A stretch of DNA of 64,000 bases from Bretschneidera sinensis (Eukaryota > Streptophyta > Magnoliopsida > Brassicales > Akaniaceae): NCBI GenBank assembly GCA_023935145.1, contig CM043705.1:56452084-56516083 (forward strand), given 5' to 3'. Shown piece by piece: positions 45,121 through 54,968 of this stretch. The notes below the pieces were generated by a model, which searched no databases, was not told where the DNA came from, and saw only the letters and a program-made list of their open reading frames with translations. The translations under genes were made by a program, and so were the position numbers. Every line of letters begins with the position of its first letter. Position 1 is the stretch's first letter.

Positions 45121-45243
45121 CTATTTATAGTGATTTCCTGGGATTTGATTCTTGTATAATTACTTTCTAGCCCCTTTTCAATATTAAGCAAAGAAAAAAT
45201 ATATATGAGGGAATGAAGCCCTACTTACACAGTGAACCTGGAC
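45121..45243 (-). promoter_or_regulatory. Displaced MIR395 promoter elements, copy 2
   Basis: CTATAAATAG (complement of 45121-45130) and GTCCAGGTTCACTG (complement of 45230-45243) are the copy 2 counterparts of 5182-5191 and 5290-5304. Transcription from here on the minus strand now enters the copia A 5' LTR within about 15 bp of the TATA box. The hairpins it once served start at 20375, some 24.7 kb away. Confidence 0.7.
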
Positions 45244-46687
45244 GCAACTATGGCCAAAATGGAAGAAAGAGAATAATTGTGAAGTGAGTTCTCCAGCCTT
45301 TCCTTTTCAGCTTTTCTCGTAGATATGTGTATAACAAAACTAAACAGCTTGCTCCCAATTCACCAGATTTCGGCATATACAAATTCCTATATAATTAATG
45401 GAAGTTGAACACAGTTGAGTTCATAGTCATAGGTATAACGAGGAACACACAAAAGTTGTAAATTTGAACACGTGGCTTTCCCATAGTCATTCTAACAGAA
45501 ACTGTACCAAGATTTGGAGTACAATGTTAAATACCCACTATTTAGACCGAAAATTTTATGCAAAATCGACTGATGAGTTGTAAGAAAGTTCATTGGTAAC
45601 TCATAGTGAAAGAAAAGTGTGTGAATCAGTTTTTCTACCTTATCATTCGTTAAGGATAAGGGTCTAAAATGGGGGTATAGTTATCTTCATTCTAAATTAA
45701 AAGACTGAGTTTAAACCTCAATTCATATTTCAAAATTATCATTTATAATTTGAATTAATTAGTCTTGTAGCAATGAAAAAGAATGAAGATGTGACGTGCC
45801 AAGAGGAGAAGAGAGGAGGGATTAAGGCCACTACTGTTGATACTATTCTCAACCAACCAATATTCATCCTTCCCACAATTCTGACCAGGTTCACTTCTGG
45901 AAACTTAGTGAAGATGGAATTTCCTTGAGATGATCTACATGAGGGTGTCTAAGAGAACGAGTTTTTTCTATTAATTGTATTCGTAGATGACTCAGCTGTA
46001 AAATATTCTGATAAATATTTAAGGAGACGATAATGATTAATAATCAGCGTAAACTTCAATATATATCTGCTTTGTGTGCACCTTTAATAAATTTGAGATT
46101 AACAAAAGAAAGCAGAAAATGAAAAAAAGAAGGTTAGAAGCTTAAATGAATGTTTAACTATTATATAGAGGTTTCGGCATATTGCCTCAATAATACAATG
46201 AAGTCCAGCGAAAGATTGCGTTTTGCACAAAATGGAATGAAACCACTAAGCATTCACTGGAGTGTTCAGAATTATCTGGGAGTTGTATAGAGATTTTTTT
46301 TTTTTTTTTTTTTTTTGCTGTAATAAAATACAATTTAAGTCTATATTATGAATATGCAGGATGCAGTGATGAGACCTTGATCTAGTGATAAAATACAATT
46401 TAAGTCTATATTAAAACCTTGTTACCAAGGTTAATCACGTATTAGTTATAAGCAATGCCTATTAGTGTTATCTTTAAGTTTTCATATAAGAGACTCAGGT
46501 TCTATCTCCTTCTGTGAACATATCAAAATAAAAATGTCTATTTTAGTATGAAACTTTTGTCTTGATGAAAAAGATAGCAGAGGGTCATAGGCATTTGAGA
46601 TGAGAGAACAGAAAGCTAATCGATTATGGAGACCTCACTGCCACTTGCCTCAAAAATATTCTCTATCTTTCATCTTTCCCACAATAC

Positions 46688-46813
46688 TGACTAGGTTCAA
46701 TTTCGATAAATTTCCCACATTTAGATTTCTCTCATTTCTAATGGTCCCCCCTACTGGAAAGACATCCAAAATTCCTTGACAGCATACATGGGAGTACAAC
46801 CTTCACTATATAA
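46688..46813 (+). promoter_or_regulatory. MIR395 promoter elements (plus-strand unit 1, copy 2)
   Basis: TGACTAGGTTCAATTTC (from 46688) and TATATAA (46807-46813) keep the same spacing as in copy 1 and lie about 70 bp upstream of the hairpin at 46880. Confidence 0.6.
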
Positions 46814-46879
46814 GTATGAGTAGTTTGTTTAATGTTTATATAGCCTAAAATAAGTATAACCTGCAGAACAAGAAAGAGT

Positions 46880-46985
46880 CAGCTGTCCCCTGGAGTTCCC
46901 TTGACCACTTCATTGTGGGCTCTTAACTTGAGGGTGACCCCTACTTAAGTGTTTGGGGGAACTCTGGGTGGCACCTGCCACCTAA
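46880..46985 (+). ncRNA. MIR395: MIR395 hairpin, one change in the mature segment
   Basis: The 5' arm tgtcccctggagttccctt and star-like gaccacttcatt pair with the 3' arm. The 21-mer at 46944-46964 differs from miR395 only at position 3 (G to T). Position 3 lies in the target-pairing seed, so target choice could change. A TATA box is in place upstream. The hairpin and loop are otherwise like 13281-13382. Confidence 0.85.
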
Positions 46986-47216
46986 AGTCAGTGAGTGAAT
47001 AATCTTATCAGTCTTCACCTTAACAGGCTATATTTTTAACAATTCATGCCTCACCAGATTTTGCATTTTAGAGCTTTGAATTTTTGCAGTATATATTTTT
47101 ATTATACATTATGTACTGCTTTCTATTTATTGTAACACAGTCATTTTATCGTGTTCAATTCATGCTATGTTAAATCAGCCTGCGTGCAGAAAAAGTACGT
47201 CAAAAGAGTTTGTTTA

Positions 47217-47400
47217 CCAATGGTAAGTTACAGGATCAACAATTCCAACAGGGTACTGAACAGCTTCCGGTGTAAGATAATCCAAGACCTTCTGCCTTAC
47301 AATTTTGGTCCATCTTCAATCCAATCAAGGAGTTATGGTTTCTTCATGTTCTGATGCCTCCAGTTTTTTATCAGCAATGTAGAAATTATCAGTGTCTTAA
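47217..47400 (-). pseudogene. Unidentified exon fragment, copy 1
   Basis: On the minus strand one frame reads RQKVLDYLTPEAVQYPVGIV and then DPVTYHW, ending at a GTAAAC splice-donor-like site. A conserved upstream part (LEASEHEET) is in another frame, so at least one indel is present. I do not recognise the family. A related fragment lies at 49215-49400. Confidence 0.5.
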
Positions 47401-48794
47401 ACATGGAGTTTAATCAAAAAGTAACTGAGTATACATCTGGATTGATGCTTCAAGAACCTATCTTCCTGTTATATTCTAAGAGAGATAATGTGATAACTCA
47501 AATCTTATATCGACGGTGTAATATTGGTAATAAGATCGTGCTATGATTTAAAAACTGCTTGAGGTAACACTTTTGGTTGATAAGTCCTTAAAAATGTTAT
47601 CTGGAGGCTTCCCAACAAATCAAAATTGATGGCGTGGTCACAACGAATCAATTGTCAGCCTTGTTGATTGTCAATATACAATGCTAGCATTTAAATTAAT
47701 TCAAGGCATGCCTCCCTAGCACTGCCATAGTTTTTGTACAAATTTTTTTTGGATATTTTTTGTACTATTTAAGTGGAAATCACAACTTCCGGAATCAATT
47801 CTTCATCCTTGCAATCTGGCATGGACATTACTAGTTCTCTAGGTTTCTAAGAAAAGTTAACAATATTATGATAAGTAAACTGCCCTAGCCATCCATTGAG
47901 AGGACTGAAATTTAACTTATCATGGAAATAGTTCTAATAAATATTTCAGGACAAGAAAACCAGTGAAGTGTTTCATTATTTGGGGGTATTTACAATATGT
48001 GTCGCTTTTGGAGTGAACTAGATAACCACATAGCTCTAACCCATGTGTTGAGACGGTCACACACCCTCTCCTTCTCAATGTTTATTTATTTTGCAAAGAA
48101 AAAAAAGAACTAAAGAATATTTGATTGGTGTGGTTCTTTTATCATTAGTGTTGAGTTTAAATGCTTTCAAAAGGCTATAACATTGTAACTGTGGGGTTAG
48201 GCCGTCGGTTACATCTCCCTCTTCGTGACCTTCTGGAAGCAATTTCCCAAGTTTTACTAAACTTACTGTCACGACAATAGAAAAAAAAAAGAACCTATAA
48301 AATCATATAAACTTAAGATGGAAAGAGTTGATAACTTTCAGATTTCGATAATCAAAGTACTTTATATAGAGAAAAGTGGTCACATTTGCTTGATCAGAAC
48401 TTTTAATTAAACTTTTGATCACATTAAAATTATCGACCTTAAAACTTCAAAAAATATTTCTTTTGATTGATTTTTGTGTGTGCACCTTCAATAAATTTTA
48501 TATAGGAAATATCTTTCTCTTCACATAATATATATCAATGAAATTTGAAGCGAATTTTTGAGATTCAAAGAAAGAGGTATAGAGATCATTTACTTTCGAT
48601 TAACAAAGAAAAAAAAAAGATGGTGAGATGCTTAAATGAAAGTTTGAGATGAAGACACAGTCCAGTACACATAATTGTTTAAATTGAGGAAAAGTCAATA
48701 GCCTCTCTGGTGTGAACCCAGCCCTGGAATGTTAAGAGAGAAACTGAAATATAACTAATAGTTAGATTAAGAGATTATTTTTTTAAAATATATT
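47401..48794. other. Non-coding part of the copy 2 expansion
   Basis: AT-rich sequence without a credible gene. Much of 47520-48010 is related to 49510-50000 (shared blocks such as ttgataagtccttaaaaa and gtcagccttgttgattgtc), supporting a tandem duplication of about 2 kb. No hairpin, RNA or mobile element end was found. Confidence 0.5.
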
Positions 48795-48895
48795 GGCAAG
48801 GTGGGGGATCAAACCCAATTTTCCGATATACAGAACTGATGACCACTAAGGTAAGAGGCCATGGTTGTAATTAAAAGATATTGTCTGAAACCATT
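48795..48895 (-). repeat. SINE-like tRNA-derived fragment
   Basis: On the minus strand ttagtggtcatcagttc resembles an A box and ttgggtttgatcccccac a B box, with spacing suitable for a tRNA-derived SINE. An A-rich stretch follows. It lies at the breakpoint of the truncated MIR395 unit. Confidence 0.45.
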
Positions 48896-48908
48896 TTGTT
48901 TAATCCTC

Positions 48909-48985
48909 TCATTGTGGGCTCTTAACTTGAGGGTAACCCTGCCCTACTGAAGTGTTTGGGGGAACTCTGGGTGGCACCTGACAAC
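48909..48985 (+). ncRNA. MIR395: Truncated MIR395 unit: exact mature segment, 5' arm lost
   Basis: The sequence starts at the loop side of the 5' arm (cattgtgggctcttaacttg) and keeps a perfect miR395 21-mer at 48947-48967. The gtcccctggagttccc half of the stem, the TATA box and the UPE-like box are missing. Without a pairing arm it should not be processed into miR395. Confidence 0.8.
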
Positions 48986-49214
48986 CAAAGTCAGTGAGTG
49001 AATAATCTTATCAGTCTTCACTTTAACAGGCTATGTTTTTAACAATTCATGCCTCACCAAACTTTGCATTTTACAGCTTTGAATTATTGCAGTATATATT
49101 TTTATCATACATTATGTACTGCTTTCTATTTATTGTAACACTGTCGTTTTATCGTGTTTAATTCATGCGATGTTAAATCAGATTGCAAGCGGAGAAAGCA
49201 TGTAAAAAGAGTTT

Positions 49215-49465
49215 GTTTACCGATCAACAATTCCAGCAGGGGATCCACCAGCTTCTGCTGTAAGATGATCTAAGACCTTCTGCCTTCCAATTGTGGTCCA
49301 TCTTCCATCCAAAATTGGAGTTACGGTTTCTTCATGATTTGCTGCCTCCAGTTTTTTTATGTGTAACGCAGAAATTATCTGTGTCTTAAACAAGGTGTTT
49401 AATGAAAAAGTTAATGGGTATCCAAAATTCCACTCACTTACTAGCCTCTCCGGATTATTGCTCAA
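49215..49465 (-). pseudogene. Unidentified exon fragment, copy 2
   Basis: A minus-strand frame ending at 49217 contains LEAANHEETVTPILDGRWTT, IGRQKVLDHLTAEAGGSPAG and IVDR, next to a GTAAAC donor-like site. It aligns with 47217-47400 and keeps a longer open stretch. I cannot assign a family. The upstream residues (to about 49465) are probably intron or noise. Confidence 0.5.
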
Positions 49466-50047
49466 AGAACCTATCTTCCTGTTATACTCCTTGAGGGATA
49501 ATGTTACAACTCATATCTTAAATCAACAATGTAATGGCAATAAAACCAGCCCATGATTTAGAAACAGCTTGAGGTAACACTTTTGGGTGATAAGTCCTTA
49601 AAAAAGTTATGCGGATGCTTCTCTACTAATCGAAATTGTTGGCTTTGTCACAACAAGTCAATTGTCAGCCTTGTTGATTGTCAATACAATGTTTTCATTT
49701 AAATTAATTCAAGGCATACCTGCCTAGCACTGCCATATATTCTATATAATTTTTTATTGTATAGTTTTGTACTATTTAGGTGGAAATCAAAATTCTGGAA
49801 TCAATTCTTCATCCTTGCTATTAAAATGCCATGCACATTACTAATTCTTTAGGTTCCTAAGCAAAGTTACCAATATTATGATAAGCAGACTGCCCTTATC
49901 ATGGAAATAATTCTAATAAATAGTTCAGGACAGGAAAATCAGTGAAGCGTGTTATTATTTGGGGGTATTCACAATATTTGTCGCATATGGTGTGAAATTA
50001 CAGAACCACGCAGCTCTAACCAATGTGTGGAGATGGTCCAAGTTAGC

Positions 50048-50486
50048 TAAGCCCATAAATAGAGGACTTTTAAAGGCTCATGTTAGGTAAGACCGAAAAT
50101 TTTAACACTTTTACTTATTAAAACCTAAGTTGGTCTTATGGCCATTAAGAAACAGTGTTATAAAAGAGAAAGTGCAAGTGGTATTTATAAGACATGAATT
50201 TAATAAATCATCATTAAGACATGAATTATTATTTAAGTTAAAATCGTGTAAATTTGAAGTGGGAATTCAACAAAATCATTTAATAAAAAAACATGAATTT
50301 ATGATGGAAAATATAATATATTATTTATAGGGTTCAAGAAATTCGGGGCAGGGACCTATATCTCCTCCCCGTCCCCACCAAGGCAACAGGAAAATTTTTT
50401 CCCCATCCTCGTCTTCGTCCCCCAACGGGGCTGGGATTTTTCCCCAAATTGGGGTGGGGTCAATTTGAACAAAATTGCCATCCCTA
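50048..50486. mobile_element. hAT miniature element, left end missing
   Basis: It matches about 1973-2402 of the full-length element and ends TTGCCATCCCTA at 50486, followed by CTATATAC. The left inverted end is absent. Confidence 0.65.
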
Positions 50487-50522
50487 CTATATACTTATCT
50501 GCGTCTATTGACAGTCATAAAT

Positions 50523-50656
50523 CAAAGTGATTTTTGTCAATGAAATGTTGTTTTACATGGTTTTCAGTGGCTAAATCACGGGTAGATTTAACCAACAGGA
50601 GGTATGTTTTTGGAGAAGTGCTGCACAACCCTATTAACTATGTGGAACTAGCTGTA
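50523..50656 (+). pseudogene. PQQ-dehydrogenase-like remnant, copy C (first exon only)
   Basis: It matches the first-exon part of copies A, B and D (WLNHG, then DLTNRRYVFGEVLHNPINYV) and is cut at 50656, where the plus-strand MIR395 unit block (gtacctattagtattatc) begins. Confidence 0.65.
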
Positions 50657-50881
50657 CCTATTAGTATTATCTTTAAGCTTTTCATATAAGCAATACCTAT
50701 TAGTATTATCCTTAAGCTTTTCATATAAGAGACTCAGGTTCTATGAAACTTTTATCTTTGTGAAAAAGATGCAGAGGGTCATAGGAATTTGAAATGAGAG
50801 AACAGAAAGCTGATCGATTATGGAGACCTTACAGCCACTTGCCTCAAATATATTCTCTATCTTTCATCTTTCCCACAATAC

Positions 50882-51007
50882 TGACTAGGTTCAATTTCGA
50901 TAAATTTCCCACATTTAGATTTCTCTCATTCCTAATGGTCCCCCCTACTGGAAAGACGTCCAAAATTCCTTGACAGCATACATGGGAGTACAGCCTTCAC
51001 TATATAA
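50882..51007 (+). promoter_or_regulatory. MIR395 promoter elements (plus-strand unit 3, copy 2)
   Basis: TGACTAGGTTCAATTTC (from 50882) and TATATAA (51001-51007), with the same geometry as at 13090-13214 and 46688-46813. Confidence 0.6.
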
Positions 51008-51073
51008 GTATGAGTAGTTTGTTTAAAGTTTATATAGCCTAAAATAAGTATAACCTGCAGAACAAGAAAGAGT

Positions 51074-51176
51074 CAGCTGTCCCCTGGAGTTCCCTTTACC
51101 ACTTCATTGTGGGCTCTTAACTTGAGGGTGACCCCTACTGAAGTGTTTAGGGGAACTCTGGGTGGCACCTGACACC
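51074..51176 (+). ncRNA. MIR395: MIR395 hairpin, one change in the mature segment
   Basis: The 5' arm tgtcccctggagttccctt is intact. The 21-mer at 51138-51158 differs from miR395 only at position 12 (G to A), next to the slicing site rather than in the seed. Upstream TATA and UPE-like boxes are present, so this is a plausible active copy. Confidence 0.85.
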
Positions 51177-51319
51177 TAAAGGCAGTGAGTGAATAATCTT
51201 ATCAGTCTTCCCCTTAACCGGCTATATTTTATACATTTCATGCCTCACAACATTTTGCATTTTGGAGCTTTGAATTTTTGCAGTATATATTTCTATTTAT
51301 TGTAGTACTGTCATTTAAG

Positions 51320-51440
51320 CAAAGTCCCCACCAAGGCAACAGGAAATTTTTTTTCCCCATCCTCGTCTTTGTCCCCCAACTGTGCGGGGATTTTTCTCCA
51401 AATTGGGGTGGGGCCAATTTGAACAAAATTGCAATCCCTA
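51320..51440. mobile_element. hAT miniature element, right-end remnant
   Basis: Same truncated form as 13553-13671, ending TTGCAATCCCTA and followed by CTTTATTC. Confidence 0.65.
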
Positions 51441-51466
51441 CTTTATTCTTTTCTGCATCTATTGAC

Positions 51467-52480
51467 ACTCATAAACCAAAGTGATTTTTGTCAATGAAAT
51501 GTTTTTTTACATGGTTTTCAGTGGCTAAATCACGGGTCAATTTAACCAACAGGAGGTTTGTTGTTGGAGAAGTGCTGCACAACCCTATTAACTATGAGGA
51601 ACTAGCTGTTAAGATGGGCATTCTACTTCCAGCTGGAACAGTTTCTTGTATGCAGTTAGTGCTGGAGGTTTGTTGGAAAAACACGATTCAATTGACAGAA
51701 TGATTTACTCAGTCGATGAAGGACATAAAATTTTGGTCATTGACCGGATTAGGATTCAGTCAACTGAATACATGACACCTTATACGTTTTTTTTTGAAAT
51801 ATTGATTTAGTCGACTGAATAAAACATTTAGTTGACTGAATGTTGGTTATTTTGAAATTTGAATTCCAACAACTATAATTTTCAGGGAAGTCATGTCTTT
51901 TTGTCAAGAAATACGTTTTTAAAATCGGTACTCTTCATTTTCTGATGGTTATAAGTAGAAACGAAATCTATAAATATTTCTAAAAACTTCCAAATTAACC
52001 ACATTTCCTTTTTTAGAATTTATTTTCCTTCTTCTTCTACATTTACTTCTGAAAATATACAATAAATTTTCTTCATTGTTTCTAAAGAGAACTTATGGAA
52101 TAATCTTTGATTTTGCTCTTAGAGATTCTTAGAGACTTCGAGTATCCTGGAGGAATATTTGTCAGAACCCAGAGCAATCTAATGGAGACAAACAAAGCCT
52201 TAACGACAGCTTTGATACATGTCTCAAAGTCACCATAAATTCTATACTACTTAGGGATTCTGTATCCACAAATTACTTTTGACTCTCGACAGCTCAAACT
52301 GCAGTTAGGCCAAATAGTTGCGTACTTGCTTTTTTTCCTGTTTTGTTCCTAGTTGGGCATTCTACGTAGGAGTGTCATCCCTAGAGGAGGGATTACCGGC
52401 TGAACAATGCTGCCCTTTCAGAGGAAGCCTAGTAAAGCTAGATGTTAGAACCGGTTCAATCATATGGAAAACCTATAAGC
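51467..52480 (+). pseudogene. PQQ-dehydrogenase-like remnant, copy D
   Basis: The first exon reads NLTNRRFVVGEVLHNPINY after a frameshift. The middle exon is missing exactly as in copy B. The last exon is the best preserved of all copies: AFYVGVSSLEEGLPAEQCC, FRGSLVK, LDVRTGSIIWKTY (52357-52478), a quinoprotein beta-propeller signature. It then runs into the GAGCTC-type repeat. It is dead because of the deletion and frameshifts. Confidence 0.72.
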
Positions 52481-52710
52481 TCAAGCTCAGCAGCCTTAAA
52501 AGGCCTTAATGAGGCTAACGAGCCTGTAATAAATTTTTATTTTAATAAATAAAAAAAGCATAATACATGTAAAAAAAAGTTTATATTAATCGAAAAGATT
52601 AACTAGCCTGACGAGTCAAACTGTTGGATATTTGAGCTCAACTCGACAAGGTAAATGAGCCAATTTAATAGACTTGAGCTCGATTCGAAGTTTGACAAAC
52701 CAAGCTTAAT
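52478..52710. repeat. GAGCTCGAGC-type miniature repeat, third copy
   Basis: Shorter version of 3958-4215: aagctcaagctcagcagcc on the left and gacttgagctcgattcg on the right. Confidence 0.5.
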
Positions 52711-52856
52711 CTGACCAATTTCAAATTAATTCTTACAAAATTTTTATTTGGATGATAGCATATGAAGTTTAAGAACTCCATAAATTTTATTTATATTTAT
52801 ATACAAAATTTGTTTTTTCCTACTCCAAAGAAATGAATTAATTCTTACTAGTCTAG

Positions 52857-53557
52857 TTTAGGGGTGAGTATGAGTCGGTTTGGGTCGGGTTTGCCTAAAA
52901 AATTAACCCAACCCAATTATACCAGGTTGAAAAAATCTCAACTTAACCGATAAACCCATCCAACCCTAGCCCGACATAACCCATTTAAATCGGTTTGGAT
53001 CACCGATTTAGTTTTTTTTTTCACTTAAAAATTGATGCAAACATATTATCTAAAAAATATTTTACTTCAATTATTTATAGTTTATTAGATCCAAAATCAA
53101 ATCCATACAAGAATTTACTAAATCTTACAAACCAACATTTACAAATTAAGTACCTAAAATCACTACGTACAAAGTTAAAACAATTTTAATTTAAGGCAAA
53201 CCATACAAAAGTAAATAAAAACTAGATTTTAACCGTGTTTGATCGATCAAATTCTTCAAAACTTTAATACTAGTATAGGCTTGGTCCTAGAATATTCCTA
53301 ATCAAGTCCCATCATACCAAAGATATAAAAATGTATGAACATTATATAAGCAAATCAATTCAATAAGCTTTTGGAAAACATATTAAAAGTCCAAAAGAAT
53401 TACTTTTACGAGAATAAACGGTCTTCTTCAACTAAAGAGTATTAAAAAGAAACATCCTATAGACATTTAAATTATTATTGGCCTTTTTGATGGAAACTTG
53501 TATTTTTTGTTGGAGGTTTTTAAGAAGAAAAAGAAGAGAAATGAGAAGATATATATA
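52857..53557. other. AT-rich stretch, partner of 15095-15823
   Basis: It opens with taggggtgagtatgagtcgg and follows copy 1 closely, but the (AT)n tract at its end is only about 10 bp. A 64-codon frame at 52995-53189 has no recognisable content. Confidence 0.45.
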
Positions 53558-54968
53558 TGTAACGGCCCATCCTGAGTGCGTCCTACTCAGAACGGCTCCT
53601 TTCGGTACTGAGCACCTTGACTCAAGATGCAACCTATATAAATTACCAATCAAACAACATTCTTTTCCCAAACATCACAATTTATACAAACACATATCTT
53701 TACATACATGGAATTATTCAAATGCAAGTAAGTAACTTTTTAAGGTTTACAAAAGAAAGTAAAAAAGGGAAAATCTTCTTCAATTACAACTAATTTGTAC
53801 ACTTTTTCAAAGATGAAACCAAGACCAAAATTTAAACTCTTAGAAAGGTTCAAGAGATGAGGATGCCGTGAACTAAGACCTTACAAGGAACTTACTTCAA
53901 CTTGAAATCAAGTCTTTCGGTGCTTTCCTGAAAAGTTAATAAAATGGAGTGAGCTATAAAGCTCAGTGAGAAAACATCTTACTAAAAGTAATTGTATTGG
54001 GATTTATGCTCTTCATTTTCAAATCTTGTAATATAATCACTTTTTATAAACATAAATTTAGAAGGACTTTGCATTACACTTATGATTTATGTTTCGTATT
54101 TTATTTATCATAAAAGAAGTAATCACTACAACAACACTAATAAACTTAATTAGTTATTAAACTCTTAGTCCAAAACGCATTTTACACAATATAACATTAA
54201 CCTTTTATAAACAACATCAATCAAAATAGGTTTTAATTTACAGCAATCAACATTTCAAAGCATTCATAGGACGAATTCAAAACATGCCTCTCACGGGCCA
54301 ATTACACCACATACCCATTGTGGGCCAAATACCTCAAACAATATCCTTACATATTTTCCAACTTTTACAATTTAAAAGTATAAGTACCCAAAATAATTAA
54401 TCTTCACTGCAAAGTATATCAAAATAATTATAAACTCACAAAATACATCTCATCTCATCCATAAATTATATATACCCTTCATTGGGTAAATACAATCATG
54501 CATTTTCCATAAATCAACATAAGCATTCTAAATAAAATGCCATGCTATGCAAATGTAAAAAACTGACCATTCATTTCCTATATTAAATTCCTTTCCCTTC
54601 ATTGGGTTAATTATAACACAACGGGGACACCTCCCCATGTACCGGTACATATTGTATTTTTTTTTAAAACTTTGGATCCCCTCCTCCTAGGTAACAACCT
54701 ACGGGATCCTATCATTCCCTCCACCTATGTAACAACCTACTCTAGGGGGGATCCTATCATTCCCTCCACCTAGGTAACAACCTAAACTAGGCAAGGTCCG
54801 TATGTACCCTCCACCTAGGTAATAACCTAAACTAGGCGAGGTTCATACAAACTCTCCACCTAGGGAACAACCTATGTAAGGCGAGATCCATACATACCCT
54901 CTACCTAGATAACAACCTACACTAGGTGGAATCATATCCTTTCTAATATGATTCTTTTACATACTATC
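53558..54968. repeat. LTR-like repeat starting TGTAACGGCCC, copy 2
   Basis: It aligns with 15822-16862 but has about 330 bp more (about 53606-53935), including gagctataaagctcagtgag. It is cut at 54968 by copia B and resumes at 58333-58525. Confidence 0.45.
54675..54935. repeat. Tandem repeat, about 57-60 bp unit (copy 2)
   Basis: Same cctccacctaggtaacaacc unit as 16575-16830, about five copies with scattered substitutions. Confidence 0.8.
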
